64,000 nucleotides of DNA, taken from the NCBI RefSeq assembly GCF_021917145.1, contig NC_061078.1, positions 9,933,604 through 9,997,603 on the forward strand, written 5' to 3'. The notes under the pieces are model-generated. The model ran no database searches. It had not been told where the DNA came from and saw nothing but the letters and a program-made list of their open reading frames with translations. Numbering within the stretch: position 1 is the stretch's first letter; the number at the start of each line of letters is the position of its first letter. A program made the position numbers and the translations under genes. Positions 1 through 12,873 of the stretch are shown piece after piece. Source of the DNA: Hypomesus transpacificus. Lineage: Eukaryota; Chordata; Actinopteri; Osmeriformes; Osmeridae.

Positions 1-147
1 AGTTGTATTGGTTGAAGTCCCACTGGCCGATGTCTTATTGGTTGATATCGTGATGGCTGACATGTCACTCGATGATACATTGGCTAATATTGCTGTTGAA
101 TTGGCAAATGTGTTGGTTGCTAATGCTGCAGAAGCTCTTGGGAGTTC
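1..147 (-). CDS. possible mucin-like coding exon, cut by the window edge
   Basis: On the minus strand a pyrimidine-rich tract ends in an AAG acceptor (148-150). It is followed by exactly 49 open codons running to the window edge. The peptide is rich in Ser, Thr, Ala and Asn and holds four N-glycosylation sequons (NST, NVS, NKT, NTT), as in a mucin-like extracellular stalk. The DNA is a degenerate tandem repeat with units of about 30-33 bp, so the plus strand is also open (8-205, starting from TTG), but that frame reads as a bland acidic peptide. I do not recognise the gene. An AAG acceptor is uncommon, and without the rest of the exon this could be chance openness of a repeat. Confidence 0.35.
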
Positions 148-3100
148 CTTAGGAGAGGGTAAAAAAATTAAATCAATGTCAATCAATGTGAATACAGTAC
201 AGTAGCAGAGCATAAACTTGACCCTGGACTTGCGTTTCTAAACCTGGTTTAAACAACTAGCCTATGTTAAATGTTATCATATGGAGATCCTTGGCAGTGT
301 TTGATAAGTGAGCAATTTATCTTTGTCAGCAAACCAAAACTAAGTCCTTGTAACACAACCTGGATCGTTTAATTAATTGTGTTACGTTTCTCGACTTTAA
401 TATATAATACAGAAATGCCTCAACAATCTGGAGAAACAAGCCCTGCTCTCAGATAACAGATTAATTAAGGTTTGATTAAATGTTGGACATTGAAACGTTT
501 TACAAATCTGCGTCTTGTCTGGCAAAATTCCGTCCTGAATTACATTTGTTGGTGCCAAATCAAATCTAGAAAATGATCAAGAAATCCAGGTATCGCATAA
601 GTTAATATGTGGGTGTGTGGATAGAGCTGTCATCCACCATTGATTATCCTACAGCAATAGACTTTCTGTCACATAGAAACTTGCCAATAGGACAAAAAAA
701 GTGTTGGGTGTTCTCCCATTTGAGTTCAGGAACAATGCAAGCGGGCTTGGTAGTTCTAGATATAAAGCTTGTGCAGTTTAGGTTTAGATCAAAGTTGAGA
801 CAAAAAAGAATCAGTTTGTCCTGTCTGCCCCAGAATACGCTTTTCCCTCCCCATAGATGCAGCACATATACCTCACCTGGGACTCAACCACCACCTGTAT
901 TACAAACCTTCAACCCTGTCTGAACACATGAGCCCTCAAACCTCTGCTTTCATCTCAGAGAGCAGGGACAAAGCCTGGCCAGCGGAGAGGGGAGAGGCAG
1001 CATTTGTTTGAATAATTAAAGATAGGTAATTAGCCAGGGTATTGTGAGCAGGAGTGAGATAACAAGACCACAACAACGTTGTTGTGCCTACTGTAGTCTT
1101 GTTTTCATTCTAAATTACATGTATGGGATTCACTTTGCACAACCTATAAACACCATGATGTTGATAGCATATTGAGTAAGATAGCCTACGTGTTCCAATA
1201 GGCTCCTGAGATTATATAGATTGCTGTAACAATGCATTTGAAAGATTACTGTAACAATGACTAGCCGCAATAGACTGTAGTCTACAACATATACCATGAT
1301 ATAACCATTTGACCTTATTATCGAAATATGAAACTAATCAATCGAAGTGGAATACATTATGGCAATAGCCTAATATAAGGACTTTTGATAGTGTGGCTCC
1401 CTGACGTTACTAATCGCCTGCATTTCATTTTCCTGGTTTATTGACTCGAAATATTTGCTCGAAAAGTCGGCTGAGGAGGAACATAAGAATAGGTTGATTA
1501 TGCAATCAGTGTCATTATTCAAGTTCATGTTGGGCGTTAATACATTTGCATTATATGTGCATTTTATGGAAATGAAACTACTAATCATCCTGACTGCTGG
1601 CTTCTGTGCCTGACGTATTTAACGTGCTCTATCAATGCAACGTTTCAAAACAGCGACTCCGTTCGCCTACCTGCCCTCTTTGGGAAGCGGTATCCCATTT
1701 CGGCAGCATTATACTGCTGCTTTTACTGTTGGAAGAAAGAGAACAAGGCAAGGTTTGTTCTTCACAGGTAATCAGCACTTGTGTTAGTCCGAAAAAGAGG
1801 CATTGCGCAAAAGACAAAGCTTTTTCCCTGACACCAACAGAAAAGGCTTCCACTCAAAATGACTAGGCAATAGAAAACAATTGATGGATGGTTAAAACTT
1901 CTGTATAATCTTTCTGCATGCACAAATTCGATTTTGCACTTGATGTTACAGCAACAAAATTGTAATAACAATAGGACTACGTGTTATTGATATTATTAGC
2001 TAACGTTATCCAAAAATGAATTAGCCTAGGCCTGTCATTTGCATGAAATAACAATAACCTATAAATGAGGTAATCTCAACATGCGAAAGAATGAACATGC
2101 ATCAAATTAAGACTCACTTATCAAAATCATTCCAGTTTGTTATGTTCACTCTGTCAATACCCCAAGACATATGCGCTGAAAAAAATAAAATAAAAAAATA
2201 ACAATCATAAACAGAATCCTGAAATAGCCTTCTGTTTAAGAGTCAATGGTATAATTTAGGCTAGAACAAAACATAACTGTCGTAAAGGTTATTTGCAGAG
2301 TTAACTTATTGCAGGTGGCCGTGTGAGGCGATTTGTTAAAAGTAGATTCTAGAGAAGTGCACAGCTGCTCCGGCACGTCTACAACTTCAAAGATAGGCTA
2401 ACTAACAAAAACGGTTGGATTGAACAAACTAAATGTTGTTAATTATAACCAAAACAATGACACACAATTAGACATCACCTACCTTGATAAATAAGGATAA
2501 AATAGAAAGATAAAAAATGCAAAAATCTTTTCCTGCTAAGACTTAAATTAGGATCCATTCGTGATTCATACGACCCACGATGAGTGGAATCAGTTTCTCC
2601 CTTGCCAGTTAAAATCAAGTTTAGCTGTACCATCGAAACATTTTTTCTGATACCATCACGTTTATTTCCTCCGCATAGACTCGCACTCCCTCTCTCTCTT
2701 TCTCCATTCAGCTGATCAAGTGACCATCCTTGCTCCTTGGTTAAGGACTATCCGCTCCATCCTATTTGCATAATATATGCAAGGTGAACAGGTAGTCGCG
2801 TAAAGGCAGACGTGAGAATGTCGTTTTATGCTCTATGTTGATCAACGAAGTCATAAGACCCTGGGGTAGTCAGGAGATATGATATTGTTTGGGGATTCAT
2901 GTCAAATACGTAAATGTTATCAAGGCCTATAGTAACATAAAAACGGTTGGGCTAAGATTTATTTAAATGATTCAAGGAGAAAACAGGTGTAGGCCTACCC
3001 AATTAGGCATCGAATGTAATTTGTTAGAAATGTTGGAATTTATATAAAGTTGAACATGAAACCTTCTAAATTAATGTTGCAGTATATTTCAGCCTAATTG

Positions 3101-4842
3101 AAGCCATCGACTCTACAGGCAAGTCAAATTGGCTCGTTAGCATAGGCCTACCGGTGAAGTACCCACCTTGCTGTTTCAATGGCGCCCTCGTGTGGGAAGT
3201 ATAAGGAAAACATCGCAATAATTCTGATTCTGTTAGCTTCTCCCTCATTCTTTTCTCCTCTTGTAATTATCAATAATTATTATTAAAAACAGTATCAGCT
3301 GCATCTGTGAGAATGAGCAAAGATTTAGGGTAAGTGATATTATCTTTCTATGTGAAGCATCCATTTGTCACATGGCAAACCTCCAAGGGAATGATGGGGA
3401 CACTAAATGTCAATTACGGGGTCAACACCACAGGAATTCCAGCCAGTTTATGAACTGCACACCTGTGATTCCACCCAGTGTGGGTGGAATTGTGACCTTT
3501 GTTGACCATTATTGTACTCCACAAACCCTCTAAAAACAGGTAATGAAACCCAACCCTCAGGAGTGAAACCTTACATGTTTAACATGACCCGTGGAAATAC
3601 AATCTCACTTTCCATGCAGATTACTGGTCATGATCTCATGATCTCAGCGTGGTTGACACACATACAGGTCAGATTTCAACAGAGGAAGTGGCCCTATGTC
3701 TGGGGGACACACAAGCAGTGCTCTCACAGAGAAAAGGGCATTGAGCAAATCCCCTTGGAGACTTCCCGGGGTGCTCCCATGTCCCACGCCCCCTTTATGC
3801 TGCTCCACCATTGTGAGTCTGGTTTCATAAGAGGAAACAGGACCTGAGAAAAGGGGGGACATGACCGGGGGTGGGGGCCACTGTACTGAGATGTGGGCTC
3901 AGAGGTTTGGTAAAGCCTGATTAAAAGTGCACGCTAAAGCTAACTCACACTTAGGGTCTGAGAGCATCCCCGGGTGCTCTCAGGGTGCTTCCCAGTGTGC
4001 ACCGGGTCAGTAATCTCCTTTTTGCTGAAAGCCTGGCGCCTGCTTTGTGCCAAGCAGCGAAGAGAGTTCTTTCAGGCTGGTTATGAAGCAGCTATAACAA
4101 TGCATCTGTTGACTCTTTGATGGTTCCACCAGGAATGCATTTGTCTTTCAAACTGTCAATACTAATTATGAATTTATTTCAAAGTCAAGACATATCAATT
4201 CGACTGTAAACCATTATTCACTCTTGTGAACCTGTTAAACTGTCATATTTAAAATGAAAACTAAGATATTTGGTGTGACATGAGCATTTTACTAGACATT
4301 TAAAAACATTTCCTATTTATACATGTCCTATACATTTCAAATTGCATCAAAACCTGTACAATAAAAACAATTGCAGTATAGTGTTTGTTTTCTAAATAAT
4401 GTTGAGATGTATTTTATGTTTGGTTTGCAATAGTATGACTGAAATTAATGAATGTTTTTACAAGGAAGTGGTATAGGCATGGTCTGCTACTCTTGGCAAA
4501 GTGGTCTGTAAAAAAAGAAAATCTAGCCAAATGAAGAGTTGGGAGTCCTTAAGCTAAATGTGATGAGCTACCGAAACATATTAAATAACAATTTCTGCAA
4601 AACAATGACTGATTTGGCATGCTTAAGAAGGGAAGCCATAATCAGATTGACAACTGGTTAATAAACTATAAAGCTTAACAACAAAAGATGATTATAATGA
4701 ATGCAATCAATTATATGTCAAACTAAAATTAGTATTTGGGACATTTGGTATCTACAAGTTCAACACAAATCTGTATGGAAAAAAGGATGTGGAAGAGTCC
4801 CATATTGACTGATATGCAACACTCTAGGTCAGTTTTCTGGAC
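148..4842. other. gene-free stretch left of aph1b
   Basis: I see no convincing coding exon on either strand here. All open frames are short and lack splice context or family resemblance. The stretch is AT-rich. It contains a palindromic octamer-type motif (2766-2782), a CTCF-like motif (3181-3195) and, around 4030-4060, two TTGGC/GCCAA-type half sites that could bind NFI proteins. It probably holds regulatory or intronic sequence of a neighbour beyond the left edge. Confidence 0.5.
2766..2782. promoter_or_regulatory. palindromic POU/octamer-like motif
   Basis: The sequence TTGCATAATATATGCAA is a perfect 7+3+7 palindrome overlapping an octamer (ATTTGCAT, beginning at 2765). Paired inverted TTGCAT half sites are the kind of arrangement that POU-domain dimers recognise. 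Function is inferred from the motif alone. Confidence 0.3.
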
Positions 4843-4848
4843 TTTATT
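4843..4848 (-). terminator. candidate distal polyadenylation signal of aph1b
   Basis: The plus strand reads TTTATT, which is AATAAA on the minus strand, about 670 nt past the aph1b stop. A second copy lies at 4990-4995. The aph1b 3' UTR would therefore cover about 5513 down to 4970 or 4820. It includes a CA/GT microsatellite at 5451-5469. Confidence 0.4.
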
Positions 4849-5513
4849 TGTCCTCTAGTGATGATGGACAGTGAATGTTGCCCCAACTTTCCAAAATCAC
4901 AACCAGAAATTAACATCTGAGGTATTACTGGATAAGCACTATAAAATGGCTTGGTACAATCACAAGGAAAAATGGGATGTGACCTCATGTTTATTGAAGG
5001 CACAGAACCAGAAAGGGAGCAAAGCCCATCGAATGGTGGGTGGGTACCATCATTTGAAGGAAAAAGAAAAGTCTGGACAAAGACCGGCAAGTAGCAAAAC
5101 CTACAACCCATTACTAAGATTCTGTGATTCCTTTTTCAGTAACAGCAATCTTGTCAATATCACTGCCAAACAGAACCGGATGGCACAATCTAAAGAAAGC
5201 AGCTTTAGGTCTCCAAGAGGGGCAAAGGAAGAGAGGTTGAAGAGCGTTGCTCCCTCAAGGAAAACAACTCACCTGGGTGGCAAGACACCTACAATAGCAA
5301 TATTCTACAAACACTGAAGTTCTTACCTACAGTACAGCAATACCCTGATCCATCAAATTTATGCAACACAGAACATAACAATAATTAGACCTTAAAAAAA
5401 GAAAACAAATATAAATCAACCCAGTGTGTCCACATTATTGAGTGGTTCTGCGTGTGTGTGTGTGTGTGTTAGAGAGGCATTTGGATAGAGTCCCGAGGCT
5501 GTCTCGTGTAGTG

Positions 5514-7862
5514 TTATCTAGGCCGATGGTTAGCTAGGAGGAAGTCCTTGTCTTTGCAGGTGAGGCATAGTTTGAGGTTCCGGAGGGAGCCGCCAGCACA
5601 TGAGAAAGCCCACATTCCCATCAGGAACATGATGATGTAGGTGGGCACCAGACTGCCCACATACTGAGGGTTCTGGAACGTCTGCAACAAATGACATATG
5701 TTAAGTTCTCCTGGTTGCTTGTCATACTATACTTGTATAGTGGAGTTGAAGACTTGTGCCAGTTGGTCAATATATTCATTAGTAGGCAACACTGAGACCT
5801 TTAAAATTATGGTAACTTCTCTGCAGGCCTTCTTTGAAGTATGGCTAATGACTAAGGTAAGTACTTGAATGAATGAACTAACTTCCCTTACAGGGGAAAT
5901 GTTGTTCCCTAAAATGTTAAATGTTGCTCACTTACCAAACAAGATACCAGCAGGTGGCTGATGACCACCACACCCACAGACCACCAGTGCTTCTTCTCAC
6001 AGGCCTCAAAGAACACCACCCCCCAGAACATGTGCAGTAGGATGATGGCCATAGTCATGAAGGCTGGGGTTGGGCACAACACAGGTAGCATCTGTTAGCA
6101 TGCTACAGTACATTGAGGTATAAATAATCATGACCTGGAGTCAAGAGGAGATGTATGCACAAATTCTAGAGCTACAAAACCAATATTATTTTTCTACGCT
6201 TCAAACAAAGCTTAACATGTATTGGCCTCAGAAACTAAAGTAGACCATGCTTAGTGCTGACTTAGTATTTGTGAAGGTCAGATTATTTAATACGTAATTC
6301 AAGGAACCCTAAGGTAACCTCCTGTTAGTTCTGAGTTAAAGTGCATGACAACACCTACCGACACTAAGCTAGTAGATTGTGTACTATGCTAAGTTATGAA
6401 AGTATGTAGCCACATATATCTTTACCTGAGGACAAAAAGTAGTGTTGGGAGTCCCCATGGATCCCTATAGTCCCAGGGCCTGCAGAGTCTGCCAGGATGT
6501 TGACCATTGAGAACGCTCCACTCATGAAGCCAAAGCCCAAGCCAGACACTGAAGGACACACATGATGACATCACTCACACATTCAAATCACATCCTCCAA
6601 CTTCATCTCATATAGAGGTATCATAAAAATGATGGCAAGGATGCAAGCAAAACCACAACATTTTTTATGAACACAACACGACATAATAGGCTACCATGTC
6701 AGCTTTAACAAGTATCCATCTAAAAACGTGATTGTCCCCCTACTTTATTCACTGTATAGCCGAACATTTTTGAATTTGGAGTGGGACATAGTCTCAGTTC
6801 TTTCAACATACCGTAGGCCAGCTGCCTTATGGAAATTGGCATGGTCTCCTCTTGACTCAGAGCAAGCAACCCTTCATTTGCTTTCCTGACAACACAAACA
6901 AAATGTACATTATAAATAAAGTTGACTAAAGTTGTTTCTTACACAGACTGAAAACAAAGAGATCAGATCACCATGTACAGTATCTATGTCAGTTGGTGGA
7001 ATATCAAGTTCTCTTCTAGCAATGATATGCATCGTTCTTTGGTTCACTGTGTGAAAAAAACCCAGAGGGCTGATGAACCCATGGTGGAGCAGCACACAAA
7101 CAGGTCATGGGATAAGCTTACTTCAGTAGCTTGTAGTAACCAAAGCGGAAAGTTTCCTGAAGGAGTACAGCGAGCACCACTCCGAATATGAGCAGGCCTT
7201 TCTGTTGAGAGGTGCTTTCTTTGTTGCTGATCTGAACTGTAATGAACCACACCAATGAAGATAGCAGCAGCGACACCAACCAGAAGAAGGCCCTGGAGAA
7301 AACAGTTGAGCATCAAGAATACATATGTAGCTAAATACATGCTGCATGATCATTTTCAATCAACTTGGAATAAAGACACGGCATCCAATAGATTGATGCG
7401 GAAATTTGCCAATACAATTTCCTATGCATTAACCGATTTATTAAAAGAGAAAGCAAAGAGAAGTTATGCACCACTACAAATCACAAACATCGCTGTTTTG
7501 CGGGCTCAGACTAATTGCTGGGATAGACCAGAATCTTAAGAGTATGGATTAGAACGTATTGAAATACATTATATGAAAGTATATAGTCCTCATGTCCACA
7601 CACTAACTCAGAAAATCACATGTCATAGTTAGCTCACATTCAATGATTGAATGTTGGCAATCATCATCGTTCCAGAAAATAGTCTGAGCCACAATACGCG
7701 TTGGCTTGCATGCAAGCTAACAGTTATGCTAACTGATAAAGATACTCACCCGGCTATGAGAAAGATGACCCGCAGTGGGTCTCTAGCAATTGTAAACAAG
7801 AACAAAGCAATGGCTGGGCCAAATGCGATGAATGTACAGCCGAAAAAAACGGCTGCTGTCAT
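5514..7862 (-). CDS. aph1b: Aph-1b, gamma-secretase subunit
   Basis: Six coding exons on the minus strand: 7750-7862, 7122-7292, 6812-6885, 6426-6548, 5936-6063, 5514-5681. They join into 777 nt, or 258 residues, matching the length of human APH1B. All junctions are GT-AG. The product is a seven-pass membrane scaffold of the gamma-secretase complex (with presenilin, nicastrin and PEN-2), which cleaves Notch, APP and other type I proteins. Visible hallmarks are the N-terminus MTAAVFFGCTFIAFGPA, the helix-packing GxxxGxxxG motif at G122/G126/G130 in transmembrane segment 4, and the conserved histidines H171 and H197. The start is the first ATG, with family-typical sequence straight after it. 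The paralogue aph1a is excluded only by resemblance and neighbourhood, since human APH1B also lies on 15q22. islr2 lies divergently 2.9 kb away. Confidence 0.95.
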
Positions 7863-10732
7863 TTTGTGATTTAGAAACCAAGGAGACGAACAAAAATTAG
7901 CAGCTAAAACAGTTCCTGACGCGCCCTGTCCTCTTTCTTATTGTTCAAGTGACCTTGTTTTTTCAGTCCTTTAACGCTATAAAGATACTACCTTACTGAT
8001 GTACTTCGTTAAACCCCTGATAATCTAAATGTGTTATTTAAATGTAATATAATTATAAGACGCTTTTGTAGACCCACATTTATTCTGCTTCTGAACACTT
8101 CCTGTTCTCGTTTTCTGAAGTCATGTGACAAAGCAAAACAGTGAAGAACTTGTGCTGAGTTTTGGCTCGCAAGTTAAATGTATTGTTGTGTAAACTCGTG
8201 TTTGATTTTTCTAGATGTTTCCGGGTACTGGAATGGTGTTTGTTTAAACTACTTTGGTGCAATACCTTATAAATAAATGTCCTGTGTCTGGAACATTTTT
8301 CACGACGAATGCCCAGTTTTTACACTTTCTATGATCTATGAGTTCAACCACAGCGCCATCTAGGGCCTGTGTTTACAGGTTAGCATTGTCATCACCCTAG
8401 CCTGGTCTGATGATTGCCAAAGCCCTATTACTGTTAAAAACACATTGCAAACCATTGCAACCGTAGGGCAATCTTTTCCAGAAAACCCACTAAACGAAAA
8501 TCAGCTGCTTTCATTGTATAGGCTGAACATGACTAGCCTATATTTGAATCTTTTGTGCAAATATTCACACAGCAGAGGTCACTGTCCCCTCTCAAACAAA
8601 CAATCATTAAGTGGAAGGTCGGTCCTGTCGGACATTCCCATTGGCTTTCTAGTTCAATCACCTTTCGTTGCATGGAACACAAATTTACTTCGACGTCTAT
8701 TAATACAACATGTTTTGTGAAACATCACCAGGTCACCATGAACTAAAACCTAGCAGCTCCGTTAATCTTATTCTTAACAAAACTGGACAGTTAAAATGAT
8801 GTGGAAATATTATAACAATTATAACATCACGTGTTATGAATCATAAACCTTACAGTAATGTCGCATGAGAGACCCATAAGTCATTAAGTCGATAATTATT
8901 TGCGAGCCTTGGGGGTTATGAAAGGGTAGAAGTAGGCTATTGTTGCTGTTACACTTGAAGTTTGTATAATAACAGCTACAGTTATTGGTGATACACAGCC
9001 TAGCCTGACGGGGAATTCTGTCATGGTACTCGGGCTTTGCTTCACGTCTTCAGCTTCACTCAAGCAATCAACTACAGGTGTGCTAATTGAAGGTATAAAA
9101 GCCTTCCCCTTTAAAGACTTGAATAGGCTACTGCATGCATTCACAGACCCGGACACACATGACATGCTCACATCATGCATGATGTACCTGCATATTGTGT
9201 AATTGCTGCCAACCTCCACCATCCCCAGCTCCTCCATTTTCTGTATTATCACTACAATTTTTGTAATGCTCTGTGAAGCCTTTTTGACTCGCTTGTTAAA
9301 AGGTTTGTACACAGAATGTTAAATGTTTCCTGTCCACCTGGGATCTTATATTCTGCTCCCTGCATTGCTGTACTTGTGCTATGCTATATGCTCCTAGACA
9401 GGGAGTTTGACCTTATATTGAACCACAAATACATTTTTCTTTGCAATAAATGTTGCAATATAACGGTAAACTACAGTTAAATCAATACATTTTCTCTGAT
9501 ATTACATCACAACCATTGTTTAGGGTTGTTGTGTGGAGGAGTCAAATCAGCTCTTGATTTATGTTGCTGTAGGCTTATTAGCTGCATGGTCTCATGCCTT
9601 GTATTTCTAGCAGCCCACTGTAACCTACATTTGTCTGATCATGAAAAAAACAAAAACATAATTCAAGGCAATAATCTACATTGAAAGAATACAGTAGCGG
9701 ATTGTTGGAAGAGTTTCGTCATGATGTGGGTTGGATAGACTTTAAGGGCGCATCCCTTTAATTTTAGGGACGTATGACTTTTTCCCGTGGCGGGAGGGGT
9801 CCATGACTCTATTAAACCAAACTGCAAAAAAAGCCGCTGCAGTAGACTACTAAGAATAGCATTTGAGGACGGAAGGTCTAGTATGTTTAAACCATGTAGG
9901 ATAAATGCCATTAATCTCACTTTTAACTTTCTCCCAACTCAACATGTAGGCTAGGCTTGTTCAGCTGGTGAGACAAGCATCCGAACCTATAGCAAAATAC
10001 GAACATCAACATCTCTTTCATTTCGTGAAAGACAACACCAGACAGGTAAGATTCAATGTTATTTATGACTTATGATATAGCCTACAATATTATTTGAGAA
10101 GAATCAGCAAATGTCTGTTTGCTTTTCACCAATGCGACGTGACTTATTCACGAACATTTCAATATATTTTTCATAATGTAATTCCATGTATCCCCACATT
10201 TTAGGTATTAAAGTATTTCAATGAAATATATTGATAACCACAATAGTCTGCGAGCATAGAGGAGTGCTAAATCAGATGCGATCCCGACTTTCAGCACCAA
10301 GGACAGGGGCACAGACGTTGTGGCGTAGTTCGAAACAAACATAAGCTACTGCCCTCTACTTCCAAGCAGTTTGTTCTAGCCCAAGCTCCAACGTCAGTGT
10401 TTTGTTTGTAAACTCAAACAAAAACAACTAACTAAAAAAACTGAAATAGAGAAGTGATTTCAGAGATAATACACAAATTGTATTTGAGTATGGACTAGAA
10501 CCCAAATCTACTTGCTTGTTAAGTTTCCTCCTTTCCAATTTTCAAGATATACCCAATGTACAGGCTATTAGTAGGCTAAACTGTAAGAGCTCATTAAGAA
10601 CCATGGCAAGTGGGTTAATAATGAGGAAGACGAGCAGACATTGAGTTAATGATAGTGATCAGATTTGATTTAATAATTTTAGGGTACAAGATCTTTATTG
10701 ACCATTTGAAATGTGTTTCACAGGTGGGGAAA
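7863..10732. other. divergent aph1b-islr2 intergenic region
   Basis: This stretch holds the aph1b promoter side (near 7863-8300) and the upstream region and probable non-coding first exon of islr2. A pyrimidine-poor but usable acceptor (TTTCACAG, ending at 10723) sits just before the islr2 start, so the 5' UTR of islr2 is probably spliced. A CTCF-like motif lies at 8353-8366. No coding exon was recognised; the 138-codon minus-strand frame at 8896-9312 has no family resemblance. Confidence 0.5.
8353..8366. promoter_or_regulatory. CTCF-like motif
   Basis: GCGCCATCTAGGGC differs at only a few positions from the well-known GCGCCATCTAGTGG form of the CTCF core. It lies between the divergent genes aph1b and islr2, a plausible insulator position. 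Binding is inferred. Confidence 0.35.
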
Positions 10733-12865
10733 ATGGCGTCTGTATCTATGCTTTGTTTCTTCCTGTGGATTTCTTCTGTCATCAGCATTGGACACGGTTG
10801 TCCTGAGCTATGTACCTGTTCCGACAAATATGGACGTCATTTTGCAGAATGTTCGTACAAAGACTTGGTTGAAATCCCTGACGGATTCCCCCCTAACGTG
10901 ACCACTCTTAGTCTTTCTGCTAATAAAATCTCTCTGATCGAGTTTGGAAGCTTTGACAATGTGACCCAAGTGACTTCCTTATGGATGGCCAACAATGAGA
11001 TACTTTCCATTAAGCCGGGGACCCTGGCCCACCTGATACAGCTGCGTAACTTTGATATCAGTCACAACAGAATAGTGGATTTCCCTTGGGAAGATCTCCA
11101 GAATCTCACAGCTCTGCAGCTTCTGAAGATGAACCACAACAAGATGGTCAGTTTGCCCAAACATGCCTTCTTTAACCTCAACGATCTGAGGTCGCTGCGT
11201 CTCAACAATAACAGGTTCACGACTATTCCAGAAGGGACATTTGATGGCTTAATCTCCTTGTCTCATCTGCAGCTCTATAACAACCCGTTCACATGCTCCT
11301 GCTCCATGGACTGGCTGAGAGACTGGATATTGAAGACCACCATGACCATCCCTGAGCAGAATTCCATTGTCTGTGCAACCCCAGAAAAAGTGAAAGGAGC
11401 AATTATTGTGAAATTGCCTGAATCAAAGTGCATGTCCCCTATCGTCACCATAACATCTCAACCAGACATTGGCAACACAACACTCTATGATGGTGCAGTG
11501 CTGATGTTGACCTGTGAAACTGAAGGCAATCCAAATCCTGAAATCATCTGGAAAATCCATACCGAAAGACACAATGTGACATTGAGTTTGTCGACAGAGG
11601 AGGATGACTCAGCAGAGTCGGTAGAATCCAGGGAGCATACTAACATCTCGGACAAACCAATCAAATTCTTCCACAATGGTACCCTTATCATATCACCAAT
11701 CAGCAAAAAGGACATTGGCAACTATAGCTGTTTAGTAACAAATGAATTTGGTAAAGCTGAGGATTTGGTGTCTGTAGTGATTGTGGATGCACCAACACCC
11801 CCTCCTATAAAAAAGTTGATTGAAACTCCCATGGTGCCAGAAACCAAGCCTTCTATACATCAACCAGATGTCATAACGTCCATCTTCGACACATTCCATG
11901 TTGCCAATGTAGAGAGAAAGGACATCATTGGTAACATCCCAACTCTTCCACCATCTGCTGAAGTTAAAACTAAATATACAGACCGGGTTGTGAGGTATCC
12001 AACCCGTGCTACCAAATGTGGCTTGAATAGCCAATCACAATACATCTCCAACCATGCCTTCAACGGGACCCTAGACGATGTCAAGCAATACACATTTGAC
12101 TTTGGCATCATTGCCTTGGGGGTGTCAGAGACAGAAGCCAAAGTACGTCTTAACCCTCTTCTCCTACCTAAAGACAAGACCAGTATCCAACTTAGCACCT
12201 CAGAGGAGTTTCACTCTGTCAACAAAGAGTTTCACAAAACATCTGAAGTCTCAAGAAGGGTAATCTCAGACGGCTTGTATCTATGTGTTACTGCTGACCA
12301 CAGACACTCTGCAGTCCAGTGGTCTAGGATTGAAGATGGTGTCAACACCTATCTGTTTAGGGGTTTACGCCCTGGAACCAACTACTCCCTCTGTCTCACC
12401 TACAGAGGGGAGGACTGTGAAGTCCAAGTACTCTTTGCGACGAGGAAAAGGGTTCCAGACTTGTTAATCATCATCTCTGTCAGCATATGCCTTCTTACTG
12501 TGTCCACTGTGCCTCTGCTCGGGGCCACATGCTTTCATTTAGTGTATAAATACAGAACCAAAACCTACAAGCTGATTATGAAAGCCAAAGATCAATACCA
12601 CATAGAGAGGAATCTAGGTGCCAACTTTAACATTAGAGCTCCCAATGCTGAGTCTCAAAGGAAGATCTACATTAGTGAGATAGATGAAGGAGCAGAGAGC
12701 GTGGAGGGCGACAGAGAGGGGGATGTGGAGGGGAGCATTGCGACAGAGTCCTTTACTTTATCTCAGTACAGAGGGAACCTAGATGACTGTGAGGTAGGGT
12801 CTGAGTATAGCGACAGACTTCCACTAGGGGCAGAGGCAGTGAATATTCGGAGTAATTACAAATAG
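10733..12865 (+). CDS. islr2: ISLR2/LINX-like LRR and Ig membrane protein
   Basis: A single coding exon of 710 residues (human ISLR2 is about 745). The order is: signal peptide (1-22); cysteine-rich LRR N-cap starting at C23 (CPELCTC); about five leucine-rich repeats (roughly 50-175) with typical LxxLxxNxF/L spacing; LRR C-cap (NPFTCSCSMDW); one Ig C2 domain (about 230-350) ending in the NYSCLVTN type of F strand; an acidic, glycosylated linker; a fibronectin-like segment; one transmembrane helix (about 577-605); and a cytoplasmic tail of about 105 residues. The transmembrane helix separates it from secreted ISLR. In mammals ISLR2 is a neuronal receptor that modulates axon extension and guidance. 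The frame is open upstream to 10649, but the ATG at 10733 follows a splice acceptor and begins the signal peptide. It is convergent with stra6, as in human. Confidence 0.93.
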   Translation: MASVSMLCFFLWISSVISIGHGCPELCTCSDKYGRHFAECSYKDLVEIPDGFPPNVTTLSLSANKISLIEFGSFDNVTQVTSLWMANNEILSIKPGTLAHLIQLRNFDISHNRIVDFPWEDLQNLTALQLLKMNHNKMVSLPKHAFFNLNDLRSLRLNNNRFTTIPEGTFDGLISLSHLQLYNNPFTCSCSMDWLRDWILKTTMTIPEQNSIVCATPEKVKGAIIVKLPESKCMSPIVTITSQPDIGNTTLYDGAVLMLTCETEGNPNPEIIWKIHTERHNVTLSLSTEEDDSAESVESREHTNISDKPIKFFHNGTLIISPISKKDIGNYSCLVTNEFGKAEDLVSVVIVDAPTPPPIKKLIETPMVPETKPSIHQPDVITSIFDTFHVANVERKDIIGNIPTLPPSAEVKTKYTDRVVRYPTRATKCGLNSQSQYISNHAFNGTLDDVKQYTFDFGIIALGVSETEAKVRLNPLLLPKDKTSIQLSTSEEFHSVNKEFHKTSEVSRRVISDGLYLCVTADHRHSAVQWSRIEDGVNTYLFRGLRPGTNYSLCLTYRGEDCEVQVLFATRKRVPDLLIIISVSICLLTVSTVPLLGATCFHLVYKYRTKTYKLIMKAKDQYHIERNLGANFNIRAPNAESQRKIYISEIDEGAESVEGDREGDVEGSIATESFTLSQYRGNLDDCEVGSEYSDRLPLGAEAVNIRSNYK

Positions 12866-12873
12866 TGGAGTCA

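Noticed and set aside
1632-1853. Possible short minus-strand exon inside a 73-codon frame
   Set aside because: Acceptor- and donor-like words bracket about 55 bases with an ATG, but the peptide is nondescript and no following exon connects to the left-edge exon.
4871-5317. 148-codon open frame on the plus strand
   Set aside because: It is the longest unexplained frame in the left part, but it lies antisense within the predicted aph1b 3' UTR, has low-complexity Lys/Ser/Asn composition, no recognisable domain and no splice context.
8896-9312. 138-codon minus-strand frame
   Set aside because: No family resemblance, no signal or domain, and no plausible partner exons; the likely explanation is chance openness.
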